Shown here: one piece after another, positions 51,901-63,240 of the stretch | How positions within the stretch are numbered: position 1 is the first letter of the stretch | Layout of the letters: the number at the start of each line of letters is the position of its first letter | Origin: Quillaja saponaria | Taxonomy: Eukaryota > Streptophyta > Magnoliopsida > Fabales > Quillajaceae | Length of the DNA: 64,000 bases | Direction: 5' to 3' | Assembly: GCA_029379385.1 (NCBI GenBank) | Contig: CM055613.1 | Location: forward strand, 20,354,001-20,418,000 | Made by a program: the position numbers and the translations under genes | The notes under the pieces: model-generated | Databases searched by the model: none | What the model saw: the letters and a program-made list of their open reading frames with translations, nothing else | Told to the model about the DNA's origin: nothing

Positions 51901-54273
51901 AAGGGAATGTTACTCATCATGAATACATACAAGTCGGGAAGGGGAGGGATGTGGGCCTCAACCAGATTTCTATGTTTGAAGCAAAGATAGCTAATGGCAA
52001 TGGAGAGCAGACGCTGAGTCGTGATATGTACCGGCTTGGACACCGTTTTGACTTTTTCAGAATGTTATCTTGTTATTTTACAACAGTTGGTTTCTACTTC
52101 AGTACCCTGGTACATTTCAAATTACTAACTTTTGCCTGTACTATTATTATTTTTTTTTTTTTTCATGCACAGCTGTCTGAAGCATTTTCCTTCCTAATTT
52201 GAACTTTTTGGCAGATAACTGTTCTCACTGTATATGTATTCCTTTACGGTCGCCTATATCTTGTTCTCAGTGGGCTTGAAGAAGGTTTGAGTACTCAACG
52301 AGCTATTCGAGACAATAAGCCTCTTCAAGTGGCACTTGCTTCTCAGTCATTTGTTCAAATTGGATTTTTGATGGCCTTACCTATGTTAATGGAAATTGGT
52401 TTAGAAAGGGGTTTCCGAACAGCACTTAGTGAGTTCATATTGATGCAGTTGCAATTGGCCCCTGTATTTTTCACATTTTCTCTTGGGACAAAGACCCATT
52501 ATTTTGGAAGGACGTTACTCCATGGAGGTGCGAAATATAGACCTACAGGTCGAGGTTTTGTGGTGTTCCATGCCAAGTTTGCTGACAACTACAGGCTGTA
52601 CTCCCGTAGTCACTTTGTCAAGGGTATTGAGCTCATGATTTTACTTATTGTATACCAGATATTTGGTCAAAGTTATAGAAGTGCTGTTGCCTATATCTTA
52701 ATCACCATATCGATGTGGTTTATGGTGGGAACCTGGCTTTTTGCTCCCTTCTTATTCAACCCTTCTGGTTTTGAATGGCAAAAGATTGTTGATGATTGGA
52801 CTGATTGGAATAAGTGGATAAGCAACCGGGGAGGTATTGGTGTACCACCTGAAAAAAGTTGGGAGTCATGGTGGGAGGAAGAGCAAGAGCATCTCCATCA
52901 TTCTGGAAAGCGTGGTATCATAGCTGAGATATTATTGTCTTTGCGATTCTTCATCTATCAGTATGGCCTTGTATACCACTTGAGTATTACGAAGAACAAA
53001 AGTTTTCTGGTAAATCTTTAACTAAGTTCTCCAAATATATTTATTTTACTAATATAGAATGCATTGCAGAATGATATCTTCTTTGGAACAGGTCTATGGG
53101 ATATCGTGGCTGGTGATTGTTTTAATTTTGTTTGTTATGAAGGTGAGTAGCAGACTGCCATGTAATATTTTAAAATGTTGTAAGTAGAATATATTATGTA
53201 TATATTCTTAATCCAACATTTTTTTTTTCCAGACTGTATCTGTTGGGAGGCGGAAATTCAGTGCAAATTTTCAACTTGTCTTCCGGTTAATCAAGGGAAT
53301 GATATTCCTAACTTTTGTCTCAATTCTAGTAACATTGATTGCGCTCCCCCACTTGACGTTGCGGGATATCATTGTGTGCATTCTTGCGTTTATGCCAACT
53401 GGTTGGGGAATGCTTCAGGTAAGGGAAGACCTGCACTGTCCAATCAGATTTATACTTTTTTGAGTAACATGCTATATATTTTATGTATTGGAACACGGAC
53501 ACGGGGAGGGAGGAGACAGATGTACAAGACATACATACACAATTGCAAGAGCACTCAAGTTTGAGTGATGTCTATATTATAAATGACATCATATTTATTT
53601 CTTCAGTTCTAAGCAGTGTTACCAGAGAAAATGAAATGATCACTGAAGGTCAACACAATACACGTTCTATTTCGTGCTGGAACCACTGCACAGTTGTTCC
53701 ATTTGGGACATTAAATTCCCCAAAACTCGTAATGATCTGATATTTAGGCTACTAATTCATGGCATCTTTCTATTATGATTTTGACAAATCATTTCTCAAA
53801 TTTCTGCCTGATTAATTAATAACGCCCAGCTAAGCATATTATTATATCTTCAGTATCCATCCATCATTTGTTTTTTCTCATTTTGTATCTACATTCATTT
53901 ATTACTATGTATATTTATGTCAAGAGTTGCAATATCCTCCTCTGTTGCCTTTAATTGATTTGCTACTGTTATTTCCTTAGCGGTTATGTGCTTACAAATT
54001 CTTGTCTTAAAATGTTACTTGTAGATTGCGCAAGCTTCGAAGCCTTTAGTTCATCGAGCTGGATTTTGGGGTTCAGTAAGAACACTTGCCCGTGGTTATG
54101 AAATTGTAATGGGTTTGCTTCTGTTCACACCTGTTGCATTCCTGGCCTGGTTTCCATTTGTTTCGGAATTCCAGACTCGTATGCTGTTCAACCAAGCTTT
54201 CAGCAGAGGTTTACAGATTTCTCGTATTCTTGGTGGTCAAAGAAAGGAGCGCTCTTCTCGCAACAAGGAATAA
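30745..54273 (+). CDS. CALS3: Callose synthase (1,3-beta-glucan synthase), CALS3/GSL12-like, complete
   Basis: It makes callose from UDP-glucose at the plasma membrane (plasmodesmata, phloem, cell plates in this family). I assembled 42 exons with GT-AG introns, all in phase, 5,853 bp, 1,950 residues, matching the family's usual ~1,950. Exons: 30745-30937, 32044-32144, 33461-33585, 33678-33771, 33872-33982, 34121-34237, 34361-34453, 35495-35586, 35794-35920, 37652-37789, 37883-37959, 38045-38138, 38730-38852, 38942-39059, 43872-44206, 44326-44378, 44486-44546, 44770-44851, 44943-44992, 45074-45160, 46222-46359, 46463-46557, 46703-46787, 46862-47022, 47153-47276, 47372-47469, 47561-47693, 47774-47925, 48664-48773, 48883-49008, 49088-49156, 49293-49479, 49560-49716, 50488-50607, 50694-50812, 50914-50997, 51689-51801, 51880-52109, 52215-53009, 53092-53142, 53233-53418, 54025-54273. 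The N-terminus ('[11 protein letters not shown]') and '[15 protein letters not shown]' resemble CALS3 more than CALS1/2 as I recall them. The start is the first in-frame ATG at the conserved N-terminus. No stop or frameshift was found. Confidence 0.93.
32134..33110 (+). repeat. Tandem array in intron 2 that includes a copy of the exon-2 end
   Basis: The 'ggattctata...aggtgtgtaag...gactgaaacc' block starts near 32261, 32457, 32676 and 32906 (spacings about 196, 219 and 230 bp). The first two units also duplicate the end of exon 2 with its donor: 'gtcttgaaaaagtaagaact' occurs at 32134 (real) and 32332 (copy). Later units carry instead a segment containing 'ccttggtgagaagaagttcc'-like sequence. 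Confidence 0.85.
36469..36875 (-). pseudogene. LINE RNase H remnant in intron 9, antisense
   Basis: Two adjoining minus-strand frames read '[17 protein letters not shown]' and then '[19 protein letters not shown]'. These are the EA-type core and the HxxRxxN..AD.LA-like end of the plant RNase H domain (RVT_3 type) found at the end of many L1-like elements. A frameshift near 36690 separates them. The upstream reverse transcriptase is absent. Confidence 0.65.
38730..45160 (+). other. Callose synthase exons 13-20: first membrane cluster
   Basis: Residues about 455-757. I see at least six hydrophobic segments, including '[14 protein letters not shown]', '[16 protein letters not shown]', '[20 protein letters not shown]', '[19 protein letters not shown]' and '[16 protein letters not shown]'. 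The conserved '[16 protein letters not shown]' lies in the loop across exons 15-16. Intron 14, inside this cluster, is the longest (4.8 kb) and contains a sense LINE fragment. Confidence 0.85.
40300..43390 (+). pseudogene. LINE (L1-type) remnant in intron 14, same strand as the gene
   Basis: From about 42165 the plus strand reads the start of an AP-type endonuclease in broken frames: 'ISWNMRVLN', then 'CLQETKLV', '[13 protein letters not shown]', and near 42690 'RIDWFLIS'. Near 43260, '[11 protein letters not shown]' matches the linker before reverse transcriptase. The upstream part (from about 40350: '[10 protein letters not shown]', then an isoleucine-proline stretch) resembles the first ORF or gag-like protein of plant LINEs. 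Reverse transcriptase proper, RNase H and a poly-A tail are missing, so it is truncated at the 3' end and full of stops. Confidence 0.72.
47964..48155 (+). repeat. Tandem ~95-bp duplication in intron 28
   Basis: 'cagtagtgatatttgttcacc' (47964) recurs as 'cagtagcgatatttgttcacc' (48059). The following 'taagtctgttgtcata...cccatttgg...ctctcta' is also shared. The second copy has an extra 'tatca'. Confidence 0.85.
49814..50043 (-). mobile_element. tRNA-derived SINE with target-site duplication, in intron 33
   Basis: The body is 49831-50026 (196 bp), antisense to the gene. On the minus strand an A-box-like 'tgacccagtgg' is followed 50-60 bases on by a B-box-like 'ggttcatttcc', matching the RNA polymerase III promoter spacing of tRNA-derived SINEs. 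The 3' end is 'ggtcatacaaa'. It is flanked by 17-bp direct repeats (49814-49830 and 50027-50043) that agree in 15 of 17 bases, the expected target duplication. The 66-codon minus frame across it is not a gene. Confidence 0.75.
52110..54273 (+). other. Callose synthase exons 39-42: C-terminal membrane cluster and tail
   Basis: Residues about 1500-1950. Several membrane spans ('[20 protein letters not shown]', 'LILMQ'-type stretches in exon 39, '[12 protein letters not shown]', '[20 protein letters not shown]', '[18 protein letters not shown]') are followed by the conserved end '[20 protein letters not shown]' and a short basic tail. Exon 39 is the largest (795 bp). The TAA stop is at 54271-54273. 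Confidence 0.87.
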
Positions 54274-54520
54274 TTTTTGTCAATTGAAGGATAGATTCCT
54301 TGCGTTTATTTCAGAGCCAAGCTTGTTCATAGTAGTCTTTGTTTATGTCTGATGTAAGTAGTGATGATGGATGAAATTTGAGATGGGGGCTGCATTTTCT
54401 TTTTATAGCCATTCGATATACTGGCTGCACCCTTGTAAAGACAGTTCTAATTTCAAAACCAGTGTGAAAAGAACTGTTATTTCAACGTACTTTTAGTACA
54501 ATGTTTCTTTTTGGCCTTCA
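54274..54520 (+). other. Probable 3' UTR of callose synthase
   Basis: About 250 bases of AT-rich sequence after the stop, before the start of a repeat cluster. There is no canonical AATAAA in this interval, and the polyadenylation site is not clear. Confidence 0.4.
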
Positions 54521-54569
54521 GCTCTAGATTCTTCAGCTCTTGGGTATTTTAGCTCTCATCACTCGGTAC

Positions 54570-54835
54570 TTGAATTAAATGGAACATTGTGTTTTGGAAT
54601 TAGTGCAACTCTTACAGATCAGCTTGTCTTAAGAAGCACCAGTTTGTTTAATGAAACGATGCATTTGACACAAACAGCTCTTAAAGCTTTTAGCTCGTTA
54701 TATGTAACAACTCTTGATAAAAGAAGCCTCTATTCTTTAATGAAAACAGTGCGTTTGACACAAACAACTCTTGAAGTTTTTGGTTCTTTAGATGTCAGCT
54801 ACTATTAATGAAATGTTGCGTTTTAGTTGTTAAAA
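54570..54835 (+). repeat. Degenerate ~80-90-bp repeats downstream of callose synthase
   Basis: The pattern 'tttaatgaaac..tgc.tttgacacaaac.actctt.aagcttt' recurs at about 54570, 54648, 54738 and 54805 with growing divergence. The middle pair is best preserved. Non-coding. Confidence 0.65.
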
Positions 54836-55535
54836 GATGTTCAACTCTTTAGAGTCCAATTGAAAATGATATTTACTCGTAACATTGATGTTTAGTTTTG
54901 AATAAACACTTAGCTGAATGCGTACATGTTTAAATAACTCCAGAAAGTCATTTATCAAGTGTACATGCAACCCAAACATAATGTACAATTCAGTTTGTAA
55001 TTAATCAAAATTTGGATAAAATTTAGATTAAATTAAACATTACAGATTAGGTTTTAATTTAATTCTACAATGACCTTAAAGACCCTGAAACTGAGCATTG
55101 TATATGTTGCAAGAAAGTTGTCAACAGCCTCCTAAGAATAAATATGGCCCTAGCACAGAAGAGGCACAAACAAAAGAAAATGAGCCAAAAAAGGCTTGGT
55201 ATGAAGTTGACAATGTTCGAAGACACCCTTACATGCAATGTCGCATGGATATCATGGACATTAGGAAAATGGCAGCTCATCACAGGCAAATGTAAATTAT
55301 ATGCTCCTTTCATTTCATATAACAAGTCGGATATGTCAGAGCATTCCTTAACCAAGAGTAGACCATATCATTATCAAGCTTCAAGTTCACGGTCAGCTGA
55401 TTGACCAGAAAGTGGTTATGATTTAACTCTTACACGCCAACCTTTGCAAGAACGGTTGCCAAAACCCATAACATTCAGTGCTCCCAATGTGCCTATTGAA
55501 TGATGGTATGAACACATGTACCAACCTCTAGAAGC
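54836..55535. other. Unassigned, possibly transposon-derived sequence
   Basis: Plus-strand frames at 55098-55295 and 55144-55404 are Lys/Gln-rich and resemble no family I know. They lie just upstream of the mobile-domain pseudogene and may be internal sequence of the same retroelement. Confidence 0.35.
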
Positions 55536-58060
55536 CTACAAATTGCCTCCATATGATAAAATGACCAAAACTCGAAAGAGAAAGTGACAGAGGTATATCA
55601 AGCCAAAAAGATAGTTGCACTTGCACATGGATATCCCAGCAAGTAATTGCTTTTGGTAGGAACTTTGGTTCACAATGTCAGTTTCTTTAGCGTTTAGCTG
55701 CGGTTGCTTCTCATGAAGAGTAGAGCCTTCTTTTTCCAATTTGGCCATAAAGGCAGAAAGCTTTTGGATACAATGTTCAGAGTAGTCCCTGAGTTTGTTC
55801 ATTATCTTCGCAAATACGGTAGGGATAGTGGTACTCAATCATTTTGAACCAAGCTATGAAGACGTTGAACTAATAAAATAGTCTCTAGGCGGTGCTAATG
55901 GACTTCAACCTCAGCAGGAACTGCAGAGGGAGCAAGGGTAAGTTCATCGCCCTGGTCTAAATGAAAGGCCTTCTCCAGTGAAGGTAAGATCGAGGCTGAA
56001 GTAGGCTTTACTGGAAATGGTTCATTGATGGCATCGGGGCTGTCTTTTGTAAGATCGATCACAAAAACAAGAAACAGAGGGATCTCTGTAAGCCAAAGAG
56101 GAAACTTGAGACTTTGAGGTCTGGTACTAGAAAAAATATGCAAGCTTTACCTCAAAAGAAAATGGTTAGGGGGACGATGATTCAACAGCTGGCTTAACGG
56201 TAAGAGAATCTTCGTTGTAAGAAGTAGTTCCACTATGAGAGCTGGCAACGTTAACGGGATCGCATCCGAAGGGACTTAGTCTTCCTTTTAGATCTGCTTT
56301 CAGTGAGAGACCATATGCAAAAGGAAGGCATCATACCACAATGGAAAAATAAGGTAACCTAACAAACTTATACCTTGGTGTGAACTTGGATATTTGAGGG
56401 AGGGAAGAACTGGAGCCTCTGGTCATATGTTTACAACATTTTGACCGATAATTATTCTCTTTAGAATCCTAATCTTCTGCAGCGGAAGAATGGTCAATAT
56501 TGGCTAGAACAAATCAAATAAAGAATATTAGATTTTAAGCAAGAGCAAGTTAACTAAGATATAAAGTTAGCATACTGGTTAAAGTATTGGCCAATTATTT
56601 CAACTCCAACTAAGATAAGACCTTTAATATACGACCTATAGAGTGATTCAAGTCTACCTATTTGAGAGATCATTGCATTAAGATGTTTTAACTTTTTAGA
56701 TAGGGTGATGGAGTCAGAAATGTTAGAAGAATAGTAGGGGGTTTTATAGGAAATGTTTCAATTGAAAATATTTGAAGACTCTAGATAGTATAACAATTAG
56801 TGCAAACTCTCGAACTTGCCCAAAGTTATAGTTAGCGAGGTATTGATAGTATGTGAATCTGTAACATCCCTTTAACTTAGGCAATTGGCCTTAAAGTGAC
56901 ATATCTTCGGTGAATCTGTAATGGTATAAGGTTCATAAACTTGGGCACCGTAGTCTGATGAGAACCTTTATGGTTACGCTTGAAGTCTAGGTCCCAGCAA
57001 GTCAACTCCAATACCTGAATTTTGGTACAATGTAAAGAAGAAGGTTTCTTCGAGTTAAGGCTTTCAACCGGCATCAGCTTGAAAACAGGCAAACTATAAA
57101 GTCGATCAAAAAACAAAATGAAATCACGATTATTGCTCTCATTCAGGGAGTAAAAGATCAAAAAAAGATATCAAATGACTATGATTTAACATCAAGTCAA
57201 ACGAATGTGTTGATCATAACAAGTAAAGTTGCTGGATAGTGCACATCACTGGTTTCTAGGAACCTAGCTTATGAAAGTAAGCAAAAAGCCAATCATGTAC
57301 GAGCCATAATAAGCCACCAAGTGCAAGCTTTTTGCCTGCATAGCCACATTGTGTAACTACTAGAGTAAAGTCCATAAGGGATTAACTAAGGTTGGCCAAA
57401 AAAAAAAAGGGTAATCATGTGTCTCTGACCTTTTGCAAGGTTCTGGGAAAGAACATCGTATTCAATGACCATTTGGTCTAAAACAACGCATAATATGTAC
57501 TTACACAACAAATATAGGAGGTAGGCAACAATTTCTTCTTCGGTCACTTCCCATTCTTCTTGCTTATAATGGTAAGCTTTGGTTTCTTTAGAGAGCTTGA
57601 TGGACTTTGATCGACTAATATCAATCGGAGAACTAACCTCAAGACCATATTAATGTCTAAGCTGAAAAGAATGGCCATAGTCGTGGATAATAATAATACT
57701 CATCATTCCTTGAGAAAAATGAAACACATTGTGGCTTCTTGATCAGAAACAAGCAGCAATAGCAACCAAGTCAATACTAGATGCCATTGGAGTAATGGAA
57801 GGCCTAATCAAGGAAAAAGGCCCCTCATGACTGAGGGGTTCAAGGTGAATAGAACGAATCTGGCGAGACCCAAGTCCTGTATTCTTTGTCTGTAACGGGC
57901 CAAGTTCTAATAGGTCTGGGGTAGGAAAGGAAAGAAAGATATGGCGAGTTTTGGAAAAGAAGCGACTCGTTAAGGACCAATAGGACGAATGCAACAAGAT
58001 CTGGAGAGGGAAAAGTCTTGAGGGCATTACCCAAAATAAGAGATGCAAAACCATATTAAG
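55536..58060 (-). pseudogene. Plant-mobile-domain (aminotransferase-like) pseudogene
   Basis: Read from 58060 leftward. The N-terminal part (57743-58054) is hydrophobic and degraded. Near 57484-57550 comes 'EEIVAYLLYLLCKYI', then near 57260-57320 'GKKLALG..LLWLVHDWLFAYF', the conserved core and 'LW..WLFAYF' motif of the plant mobile domain found in transposon-borne ORFs. The C-terminal part (55536-55838) is a coiled-coil-like Lys/Glu/Gln-rich segment, also usual for these proteins. Many stops and frameshifts make it non-functional. It lies antisense to, and directly upstream of, a polypurine tract and 3' LTR. I infer it was an antisense extra ORF of a Tat-like Ty3/gypsy element. Confidence 0.62.
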
Positions 58061-58181
58061 AAATGAAAGCAGGAATTTACCGGATCTTCAAGTAGGCCAT
58101 TAATATGGTCAATATGAAGAACTAGAAGCCATAATTATAGGGTTCATACATTTAGCTTCAAACTTTTATAGGTTTAAAGCA

Positions 58182-58196
58182 ATAAAGGGAGGGGAT
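58182..58196 (+). other. Polypurine tract before an LTR
   Basis: 'ataaagggaggggat' directly precedes the LTR start 'tgttgacacc'. This is the plus-strand priming site and makes the following LTR a 3' LTR. Confidence 0.75.
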
Positions 58197-59595
58197 TGTT
58201 GACACCCTAAAATAATCGATGTGATTCAACGAGAGTTCATTATTTTGGTCGAATACGTTAACCCAAATGGTGCAATAAAGTGATGACATGTCATATAAAT
58301 TCAGTCAAAGACCCAGATCTATTCGGCCGAAACCTATTAAATGGTCGTGGTTTCGGAGGTTGAGCATGATTGACACGTCACGGGTTAATAAGAAATAAGG
58401 AAACTTAAATCGAATGTCACATGTTAAGTTAGTGGTTGATTATTAGGATAGTGAACTAGGTTTATGATTCCAAAAGTTATAACTGGTGGAATTATTTGTC
58501 TTTCTCGTAGTGATAAAATCTGTAGTGATGAAAGGTAAGACCTTGCTTGATCGACCTATCAAAGTATTTCTTGATTTGTGGTCTTTAATTGATTTTGTGT
58601 AATCTGTCCATCGTAGGCAATGTTGTTTGTTGAAGCATCAATGAAAATGAGGTTGAGACTTTGGCAGATGGGCTTGATTCTTGGCTGTGGGATACGATGA
58701 TGATAATGTAGAGATTTTATTTCAAAAGTAGGTGATGCATAATTATCCCAGCAGGCGTGTGCTAGAAATTTGTAAACATTTAATCCATCGTTGAAATTAA
58801 TAAACAAGAAAGCATACAAAAAAAAAAAAAAAAAAAAAAAAACAGAACAAAACAAAAAACAAAAAAAAAAAAACAATTGTATTATATACAGTACAAATTG
58901 TGCTAAATATTCTTTACAATAAAATAATATATTTTTCCGATTTGATCTCTTTAGTAACTTGTTCAATCTGAGGTCTTGACAGCTTGATTTTGGTTGAAAT
59001 GTGATGTGATTTTTAAATGAAATTATAGGGAGTCGTAAATAAATTAGTTTGTTTTCTCTATGGGCACATGACTTGATCTTAGGAAATTATGGTTTCTTCA
59101 AATTTTTGTTGTGTGGGAAAAGTAACAAGGGGCTGACATAGCTTGCTTGATGGCTTAAATCCGTCTTTTCTCTAGACCAATGTGATGTCTTTTATAGAAG
59201 AGGTGGTGGTTGATAAATTTGGGTTGGTTGGATGTGATTGGGCTAATTAGAGGTAATTGAATGTGATTGATTGTAGTTGAAGGTGATTTGGTGGTGATTG
59301 AAATTAACTTGGGATAGTTAAAGTTGATTGGAATTGGCTTGGTGATAATTTAGAGTGATTGACATTTAGGGATGATTAAAGGGTGAGTGGATTTGATTTG
59401 ATTCAGTTATCATTTAATTATCGTAGTTAATTGTAATTTGTCTTTAATCAATTGTTAATAATCCAAGTAATTGTGATTTGTATCTAATCTATATTCAATT
59501 ACTCAAGTAATTGACTAATCAAAATTTTTATTTTATTTACTATTAATTACTCAAAAATAGATAACACATAGAATTGTAAAATGTTAGTGTCTACA
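58197..59595 (+). repeat. 3' LTR of a truncated LTR retrotransposon
   Basis: It starts 'tgttgacac' and ends 'gtgtctaca', forming an 8-of-9 terminal inverted repeat with TG...CA ends, about 1.4 kb. Inside are an A-rich run (58818-58873) and a GT-rich stretch with repeated 'gtgattg' (59220-59370). No matching 5' LTR or primer site was seen in the window, so the element is truncated on the left. Confidence 0.7.
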
Positions 59596-60026
59596 GACAT
59601 ATACAACGTAAGCCAGTGGATGTAGTAGTTAGGAGGGGTCACTTGATGCAGGTGGAGGGAGTTACATGGGATAGAGGGAGAATAAAAATTAAATGGGGAG
59701 AAGTCCTCGAGAATAATATGATTGCTCTAAAAATGATGAATTGAATAGATGCAAATGGAGAAAAGATTCATGCAACCTACCTTAACTAGATTGAGATTTA
59801 AGACTTAGTTGAGTTTATCACAAAATATAGTGATAGAAACAAAAAGAAAATAGAAAATATAAATTCATGAAGTATTGAGAATATTTAAATGTAGACAAAT
59901 CATGTTTACTTTGAAATTGCGAGCTATGATCTATTATAGAAGTAAATTGAGGGGATTCATTAAACATGTTGTTTAGCTCTTGTAATTGAGAGTATATGGT
60001 AGCATTAAAGACATCAAAATGATAAT
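59596..60026. other. Intergenic or transposon sequence, no gene seen
   Basis: There is no open frame or repeat that I can assign between the LTR end and the CACTA-type terminus. Confidence 0.5.
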
Positions 60027-60740
60027 CACTGTAAGGAAAATGCTATTTAGCTACCACAGAAATCAATTACAAAATACGTAGCAGAGGGTTTACTATCAAT
60101 TTTGTAAGCGATTCAGTTGGTGGCTAAAATCAAGATTGCTTGACCACTGGACTTTCGAGTCACTAATTGCTACCAAAATTTCTGTTACAAAAGTGGTAGC
60201 TAAAATGGTATATGATCAAATAAATTTTGATTTTTTTGTTTTCAGTTGTAAAATCGGTAGCTAATTTTGGTTTATTTAATGTTCACAATATCAAATTTAG
60301 TAGCTAAAAGTTATACATTTATTACATTCTTAATTACAAACTCTTACTACTTTATTATATAAAATACAAAAAGAAAATCAGAAATTACAAAATCATTCAA
60401 ATTCATAAAACCTTCACATTAAATTACATCTAAAAATTCATACACTCTTAATTCTTCATAAATTAAGTGGTTTTCATCAAAAATTTGAAAGTTCGGCTTA
60501 TTCCATCGTGTAATTAGTTTTCGTCAAAAGTTTCAAAGTTAACCACAACATTAATATCTAAAATTTCAGCCTAATCCATCATCATTTTCATTGGGAGATT
60601 GTCATTCACTTTGAGAGTGTTGATCCTACACAAAAAAAGAAGAGAGAAATAAATTAAACAAATGATAAATAATAACATTTAAACTATTATAATTTATCAT
60701 AAAATCTAAACCAACACAGATTTTTTAACTGAACTATGAA
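60027..60740 (+). mobile_element. One end of a CACTA-type DNA transposon, truncated
   Basis: 'cactgtaaggaaaatgc' at 60027 is a typical CACTA terminus, followed by 'tttagctacc'. The next 280 bases repeat 'ggtagctaa' or its complement at least five times (near 60048, 60165, 60197, 60260, 60300), as subterminal transposase sites do. The preceding trinucleotide is 'aat'. The opposite terminus was not found; the element is lost at the plastid DNA junction near 60740. Confidence 0.65.
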
Positions 60741-60924
60741 GTTCTACTTTTAAACTTTTGGTATAGATAAAGAGGGTTGGAGCTACATGGACAAGCAAGG
60801 ATTGAATGTGCCCCTCTACCATATCTATACAAATAGAATAACCCATTTATACAAAATGGTAAAGGGACTCTCCTATGATCGATGATCATAGAAATGAATA
60901 GAAAATGAAGAGAGATTTTCATCC

Positions 60925-61229
60925 TTACCAACTTGATTTTGTTGCCTCAGGGCAACAAACATGCATGAACCATTTCAGGAAGTATGTGCCCGGATAACCC
61001 AAAGTCTCAATAGTTAGCTCTCGGTCTTCTGGTCGAAAAACAACGTCGATGAAGACATGTAGCTGCATTATTACGCGGTGGTGATTGTAACTTTCCATGA
61101 ATTTCCCATTTATCACTTAACGACGGAAACTTTGCTTATTTCTTTTTTTGAGAAGCGACGAATCAAATGATATTTTTGTTCCAATTTTATCCTCTTCTTC
61201 TCCCTCTGAATCAAACTTTTCCTTGCCAT
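60925..61229 (-). pseudogene. rps14: Plastid ribosomal protein S14 pseudogene
   Basis: The minus strand starts with '[13 protein letters not shown]' (ATG 61227-61229) and '[16 protein letters not shown]', then stops early at about 61113. The rest continues in another frame: '[12 protein letters not shown]' and the end 'WFMHVCCPEATKSSW' with stop at 60925-60927. The length is 305 bases against the normal 303, so a net +2 frameshift is present. In the plastid it is a 30S subunit protein; here it cannot be made. Confidence 0.93.
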
Positions 61230-61355
61230 AATGGTTCAATTCCTGTTAGTATCAATGATACAAGTCGAATCCTAGATGTAGAAATATAAAAATATAAGAA
61301 GGCAGCCCCCTTTCTCCATAGAAAGAAATGAGATTTTCGCGGATACAATAAAGAA

Positions 61356-63240
<1,885 letters not shown>

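Larger units (their letters stand above)
46222..52109 (+). other. Callose synthase exons 21-38: large cytosolic catalytic loop
   Basis: Residues about 758-1500 are hydrophilic and form the glucan synthase domain (PF02364-type). Conserved stretches include '[20 protein letters not shown]', '[19 protein letters not shown]', '[12 protein letters not shown]', '[18 protein letters not shown]', '[13 protein letters not shown]', '[20 protein letters not shown]', '[20 protein letters not shown]' and '[20 protein letters not shown]'. This loop is where UDP-glucose binding and polymerisation are placed in the family. All residues I know as conserved here appear intact. Confidence 0.87.

Noticed and set aside
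57743..58054. Independent ORF of 103 codons in the mobile-domain region
   Set aside because: It and the overlapping 57840-58034 frame are pieces of the broken minus-strand mobile-domain gene, in different frames.
58818..58873. Poly-A tail of a LINE or SINE
   Set aside because: The A-rich run lies inside the LTR 58197-59595 with no retroposon body or target duplication on either side.
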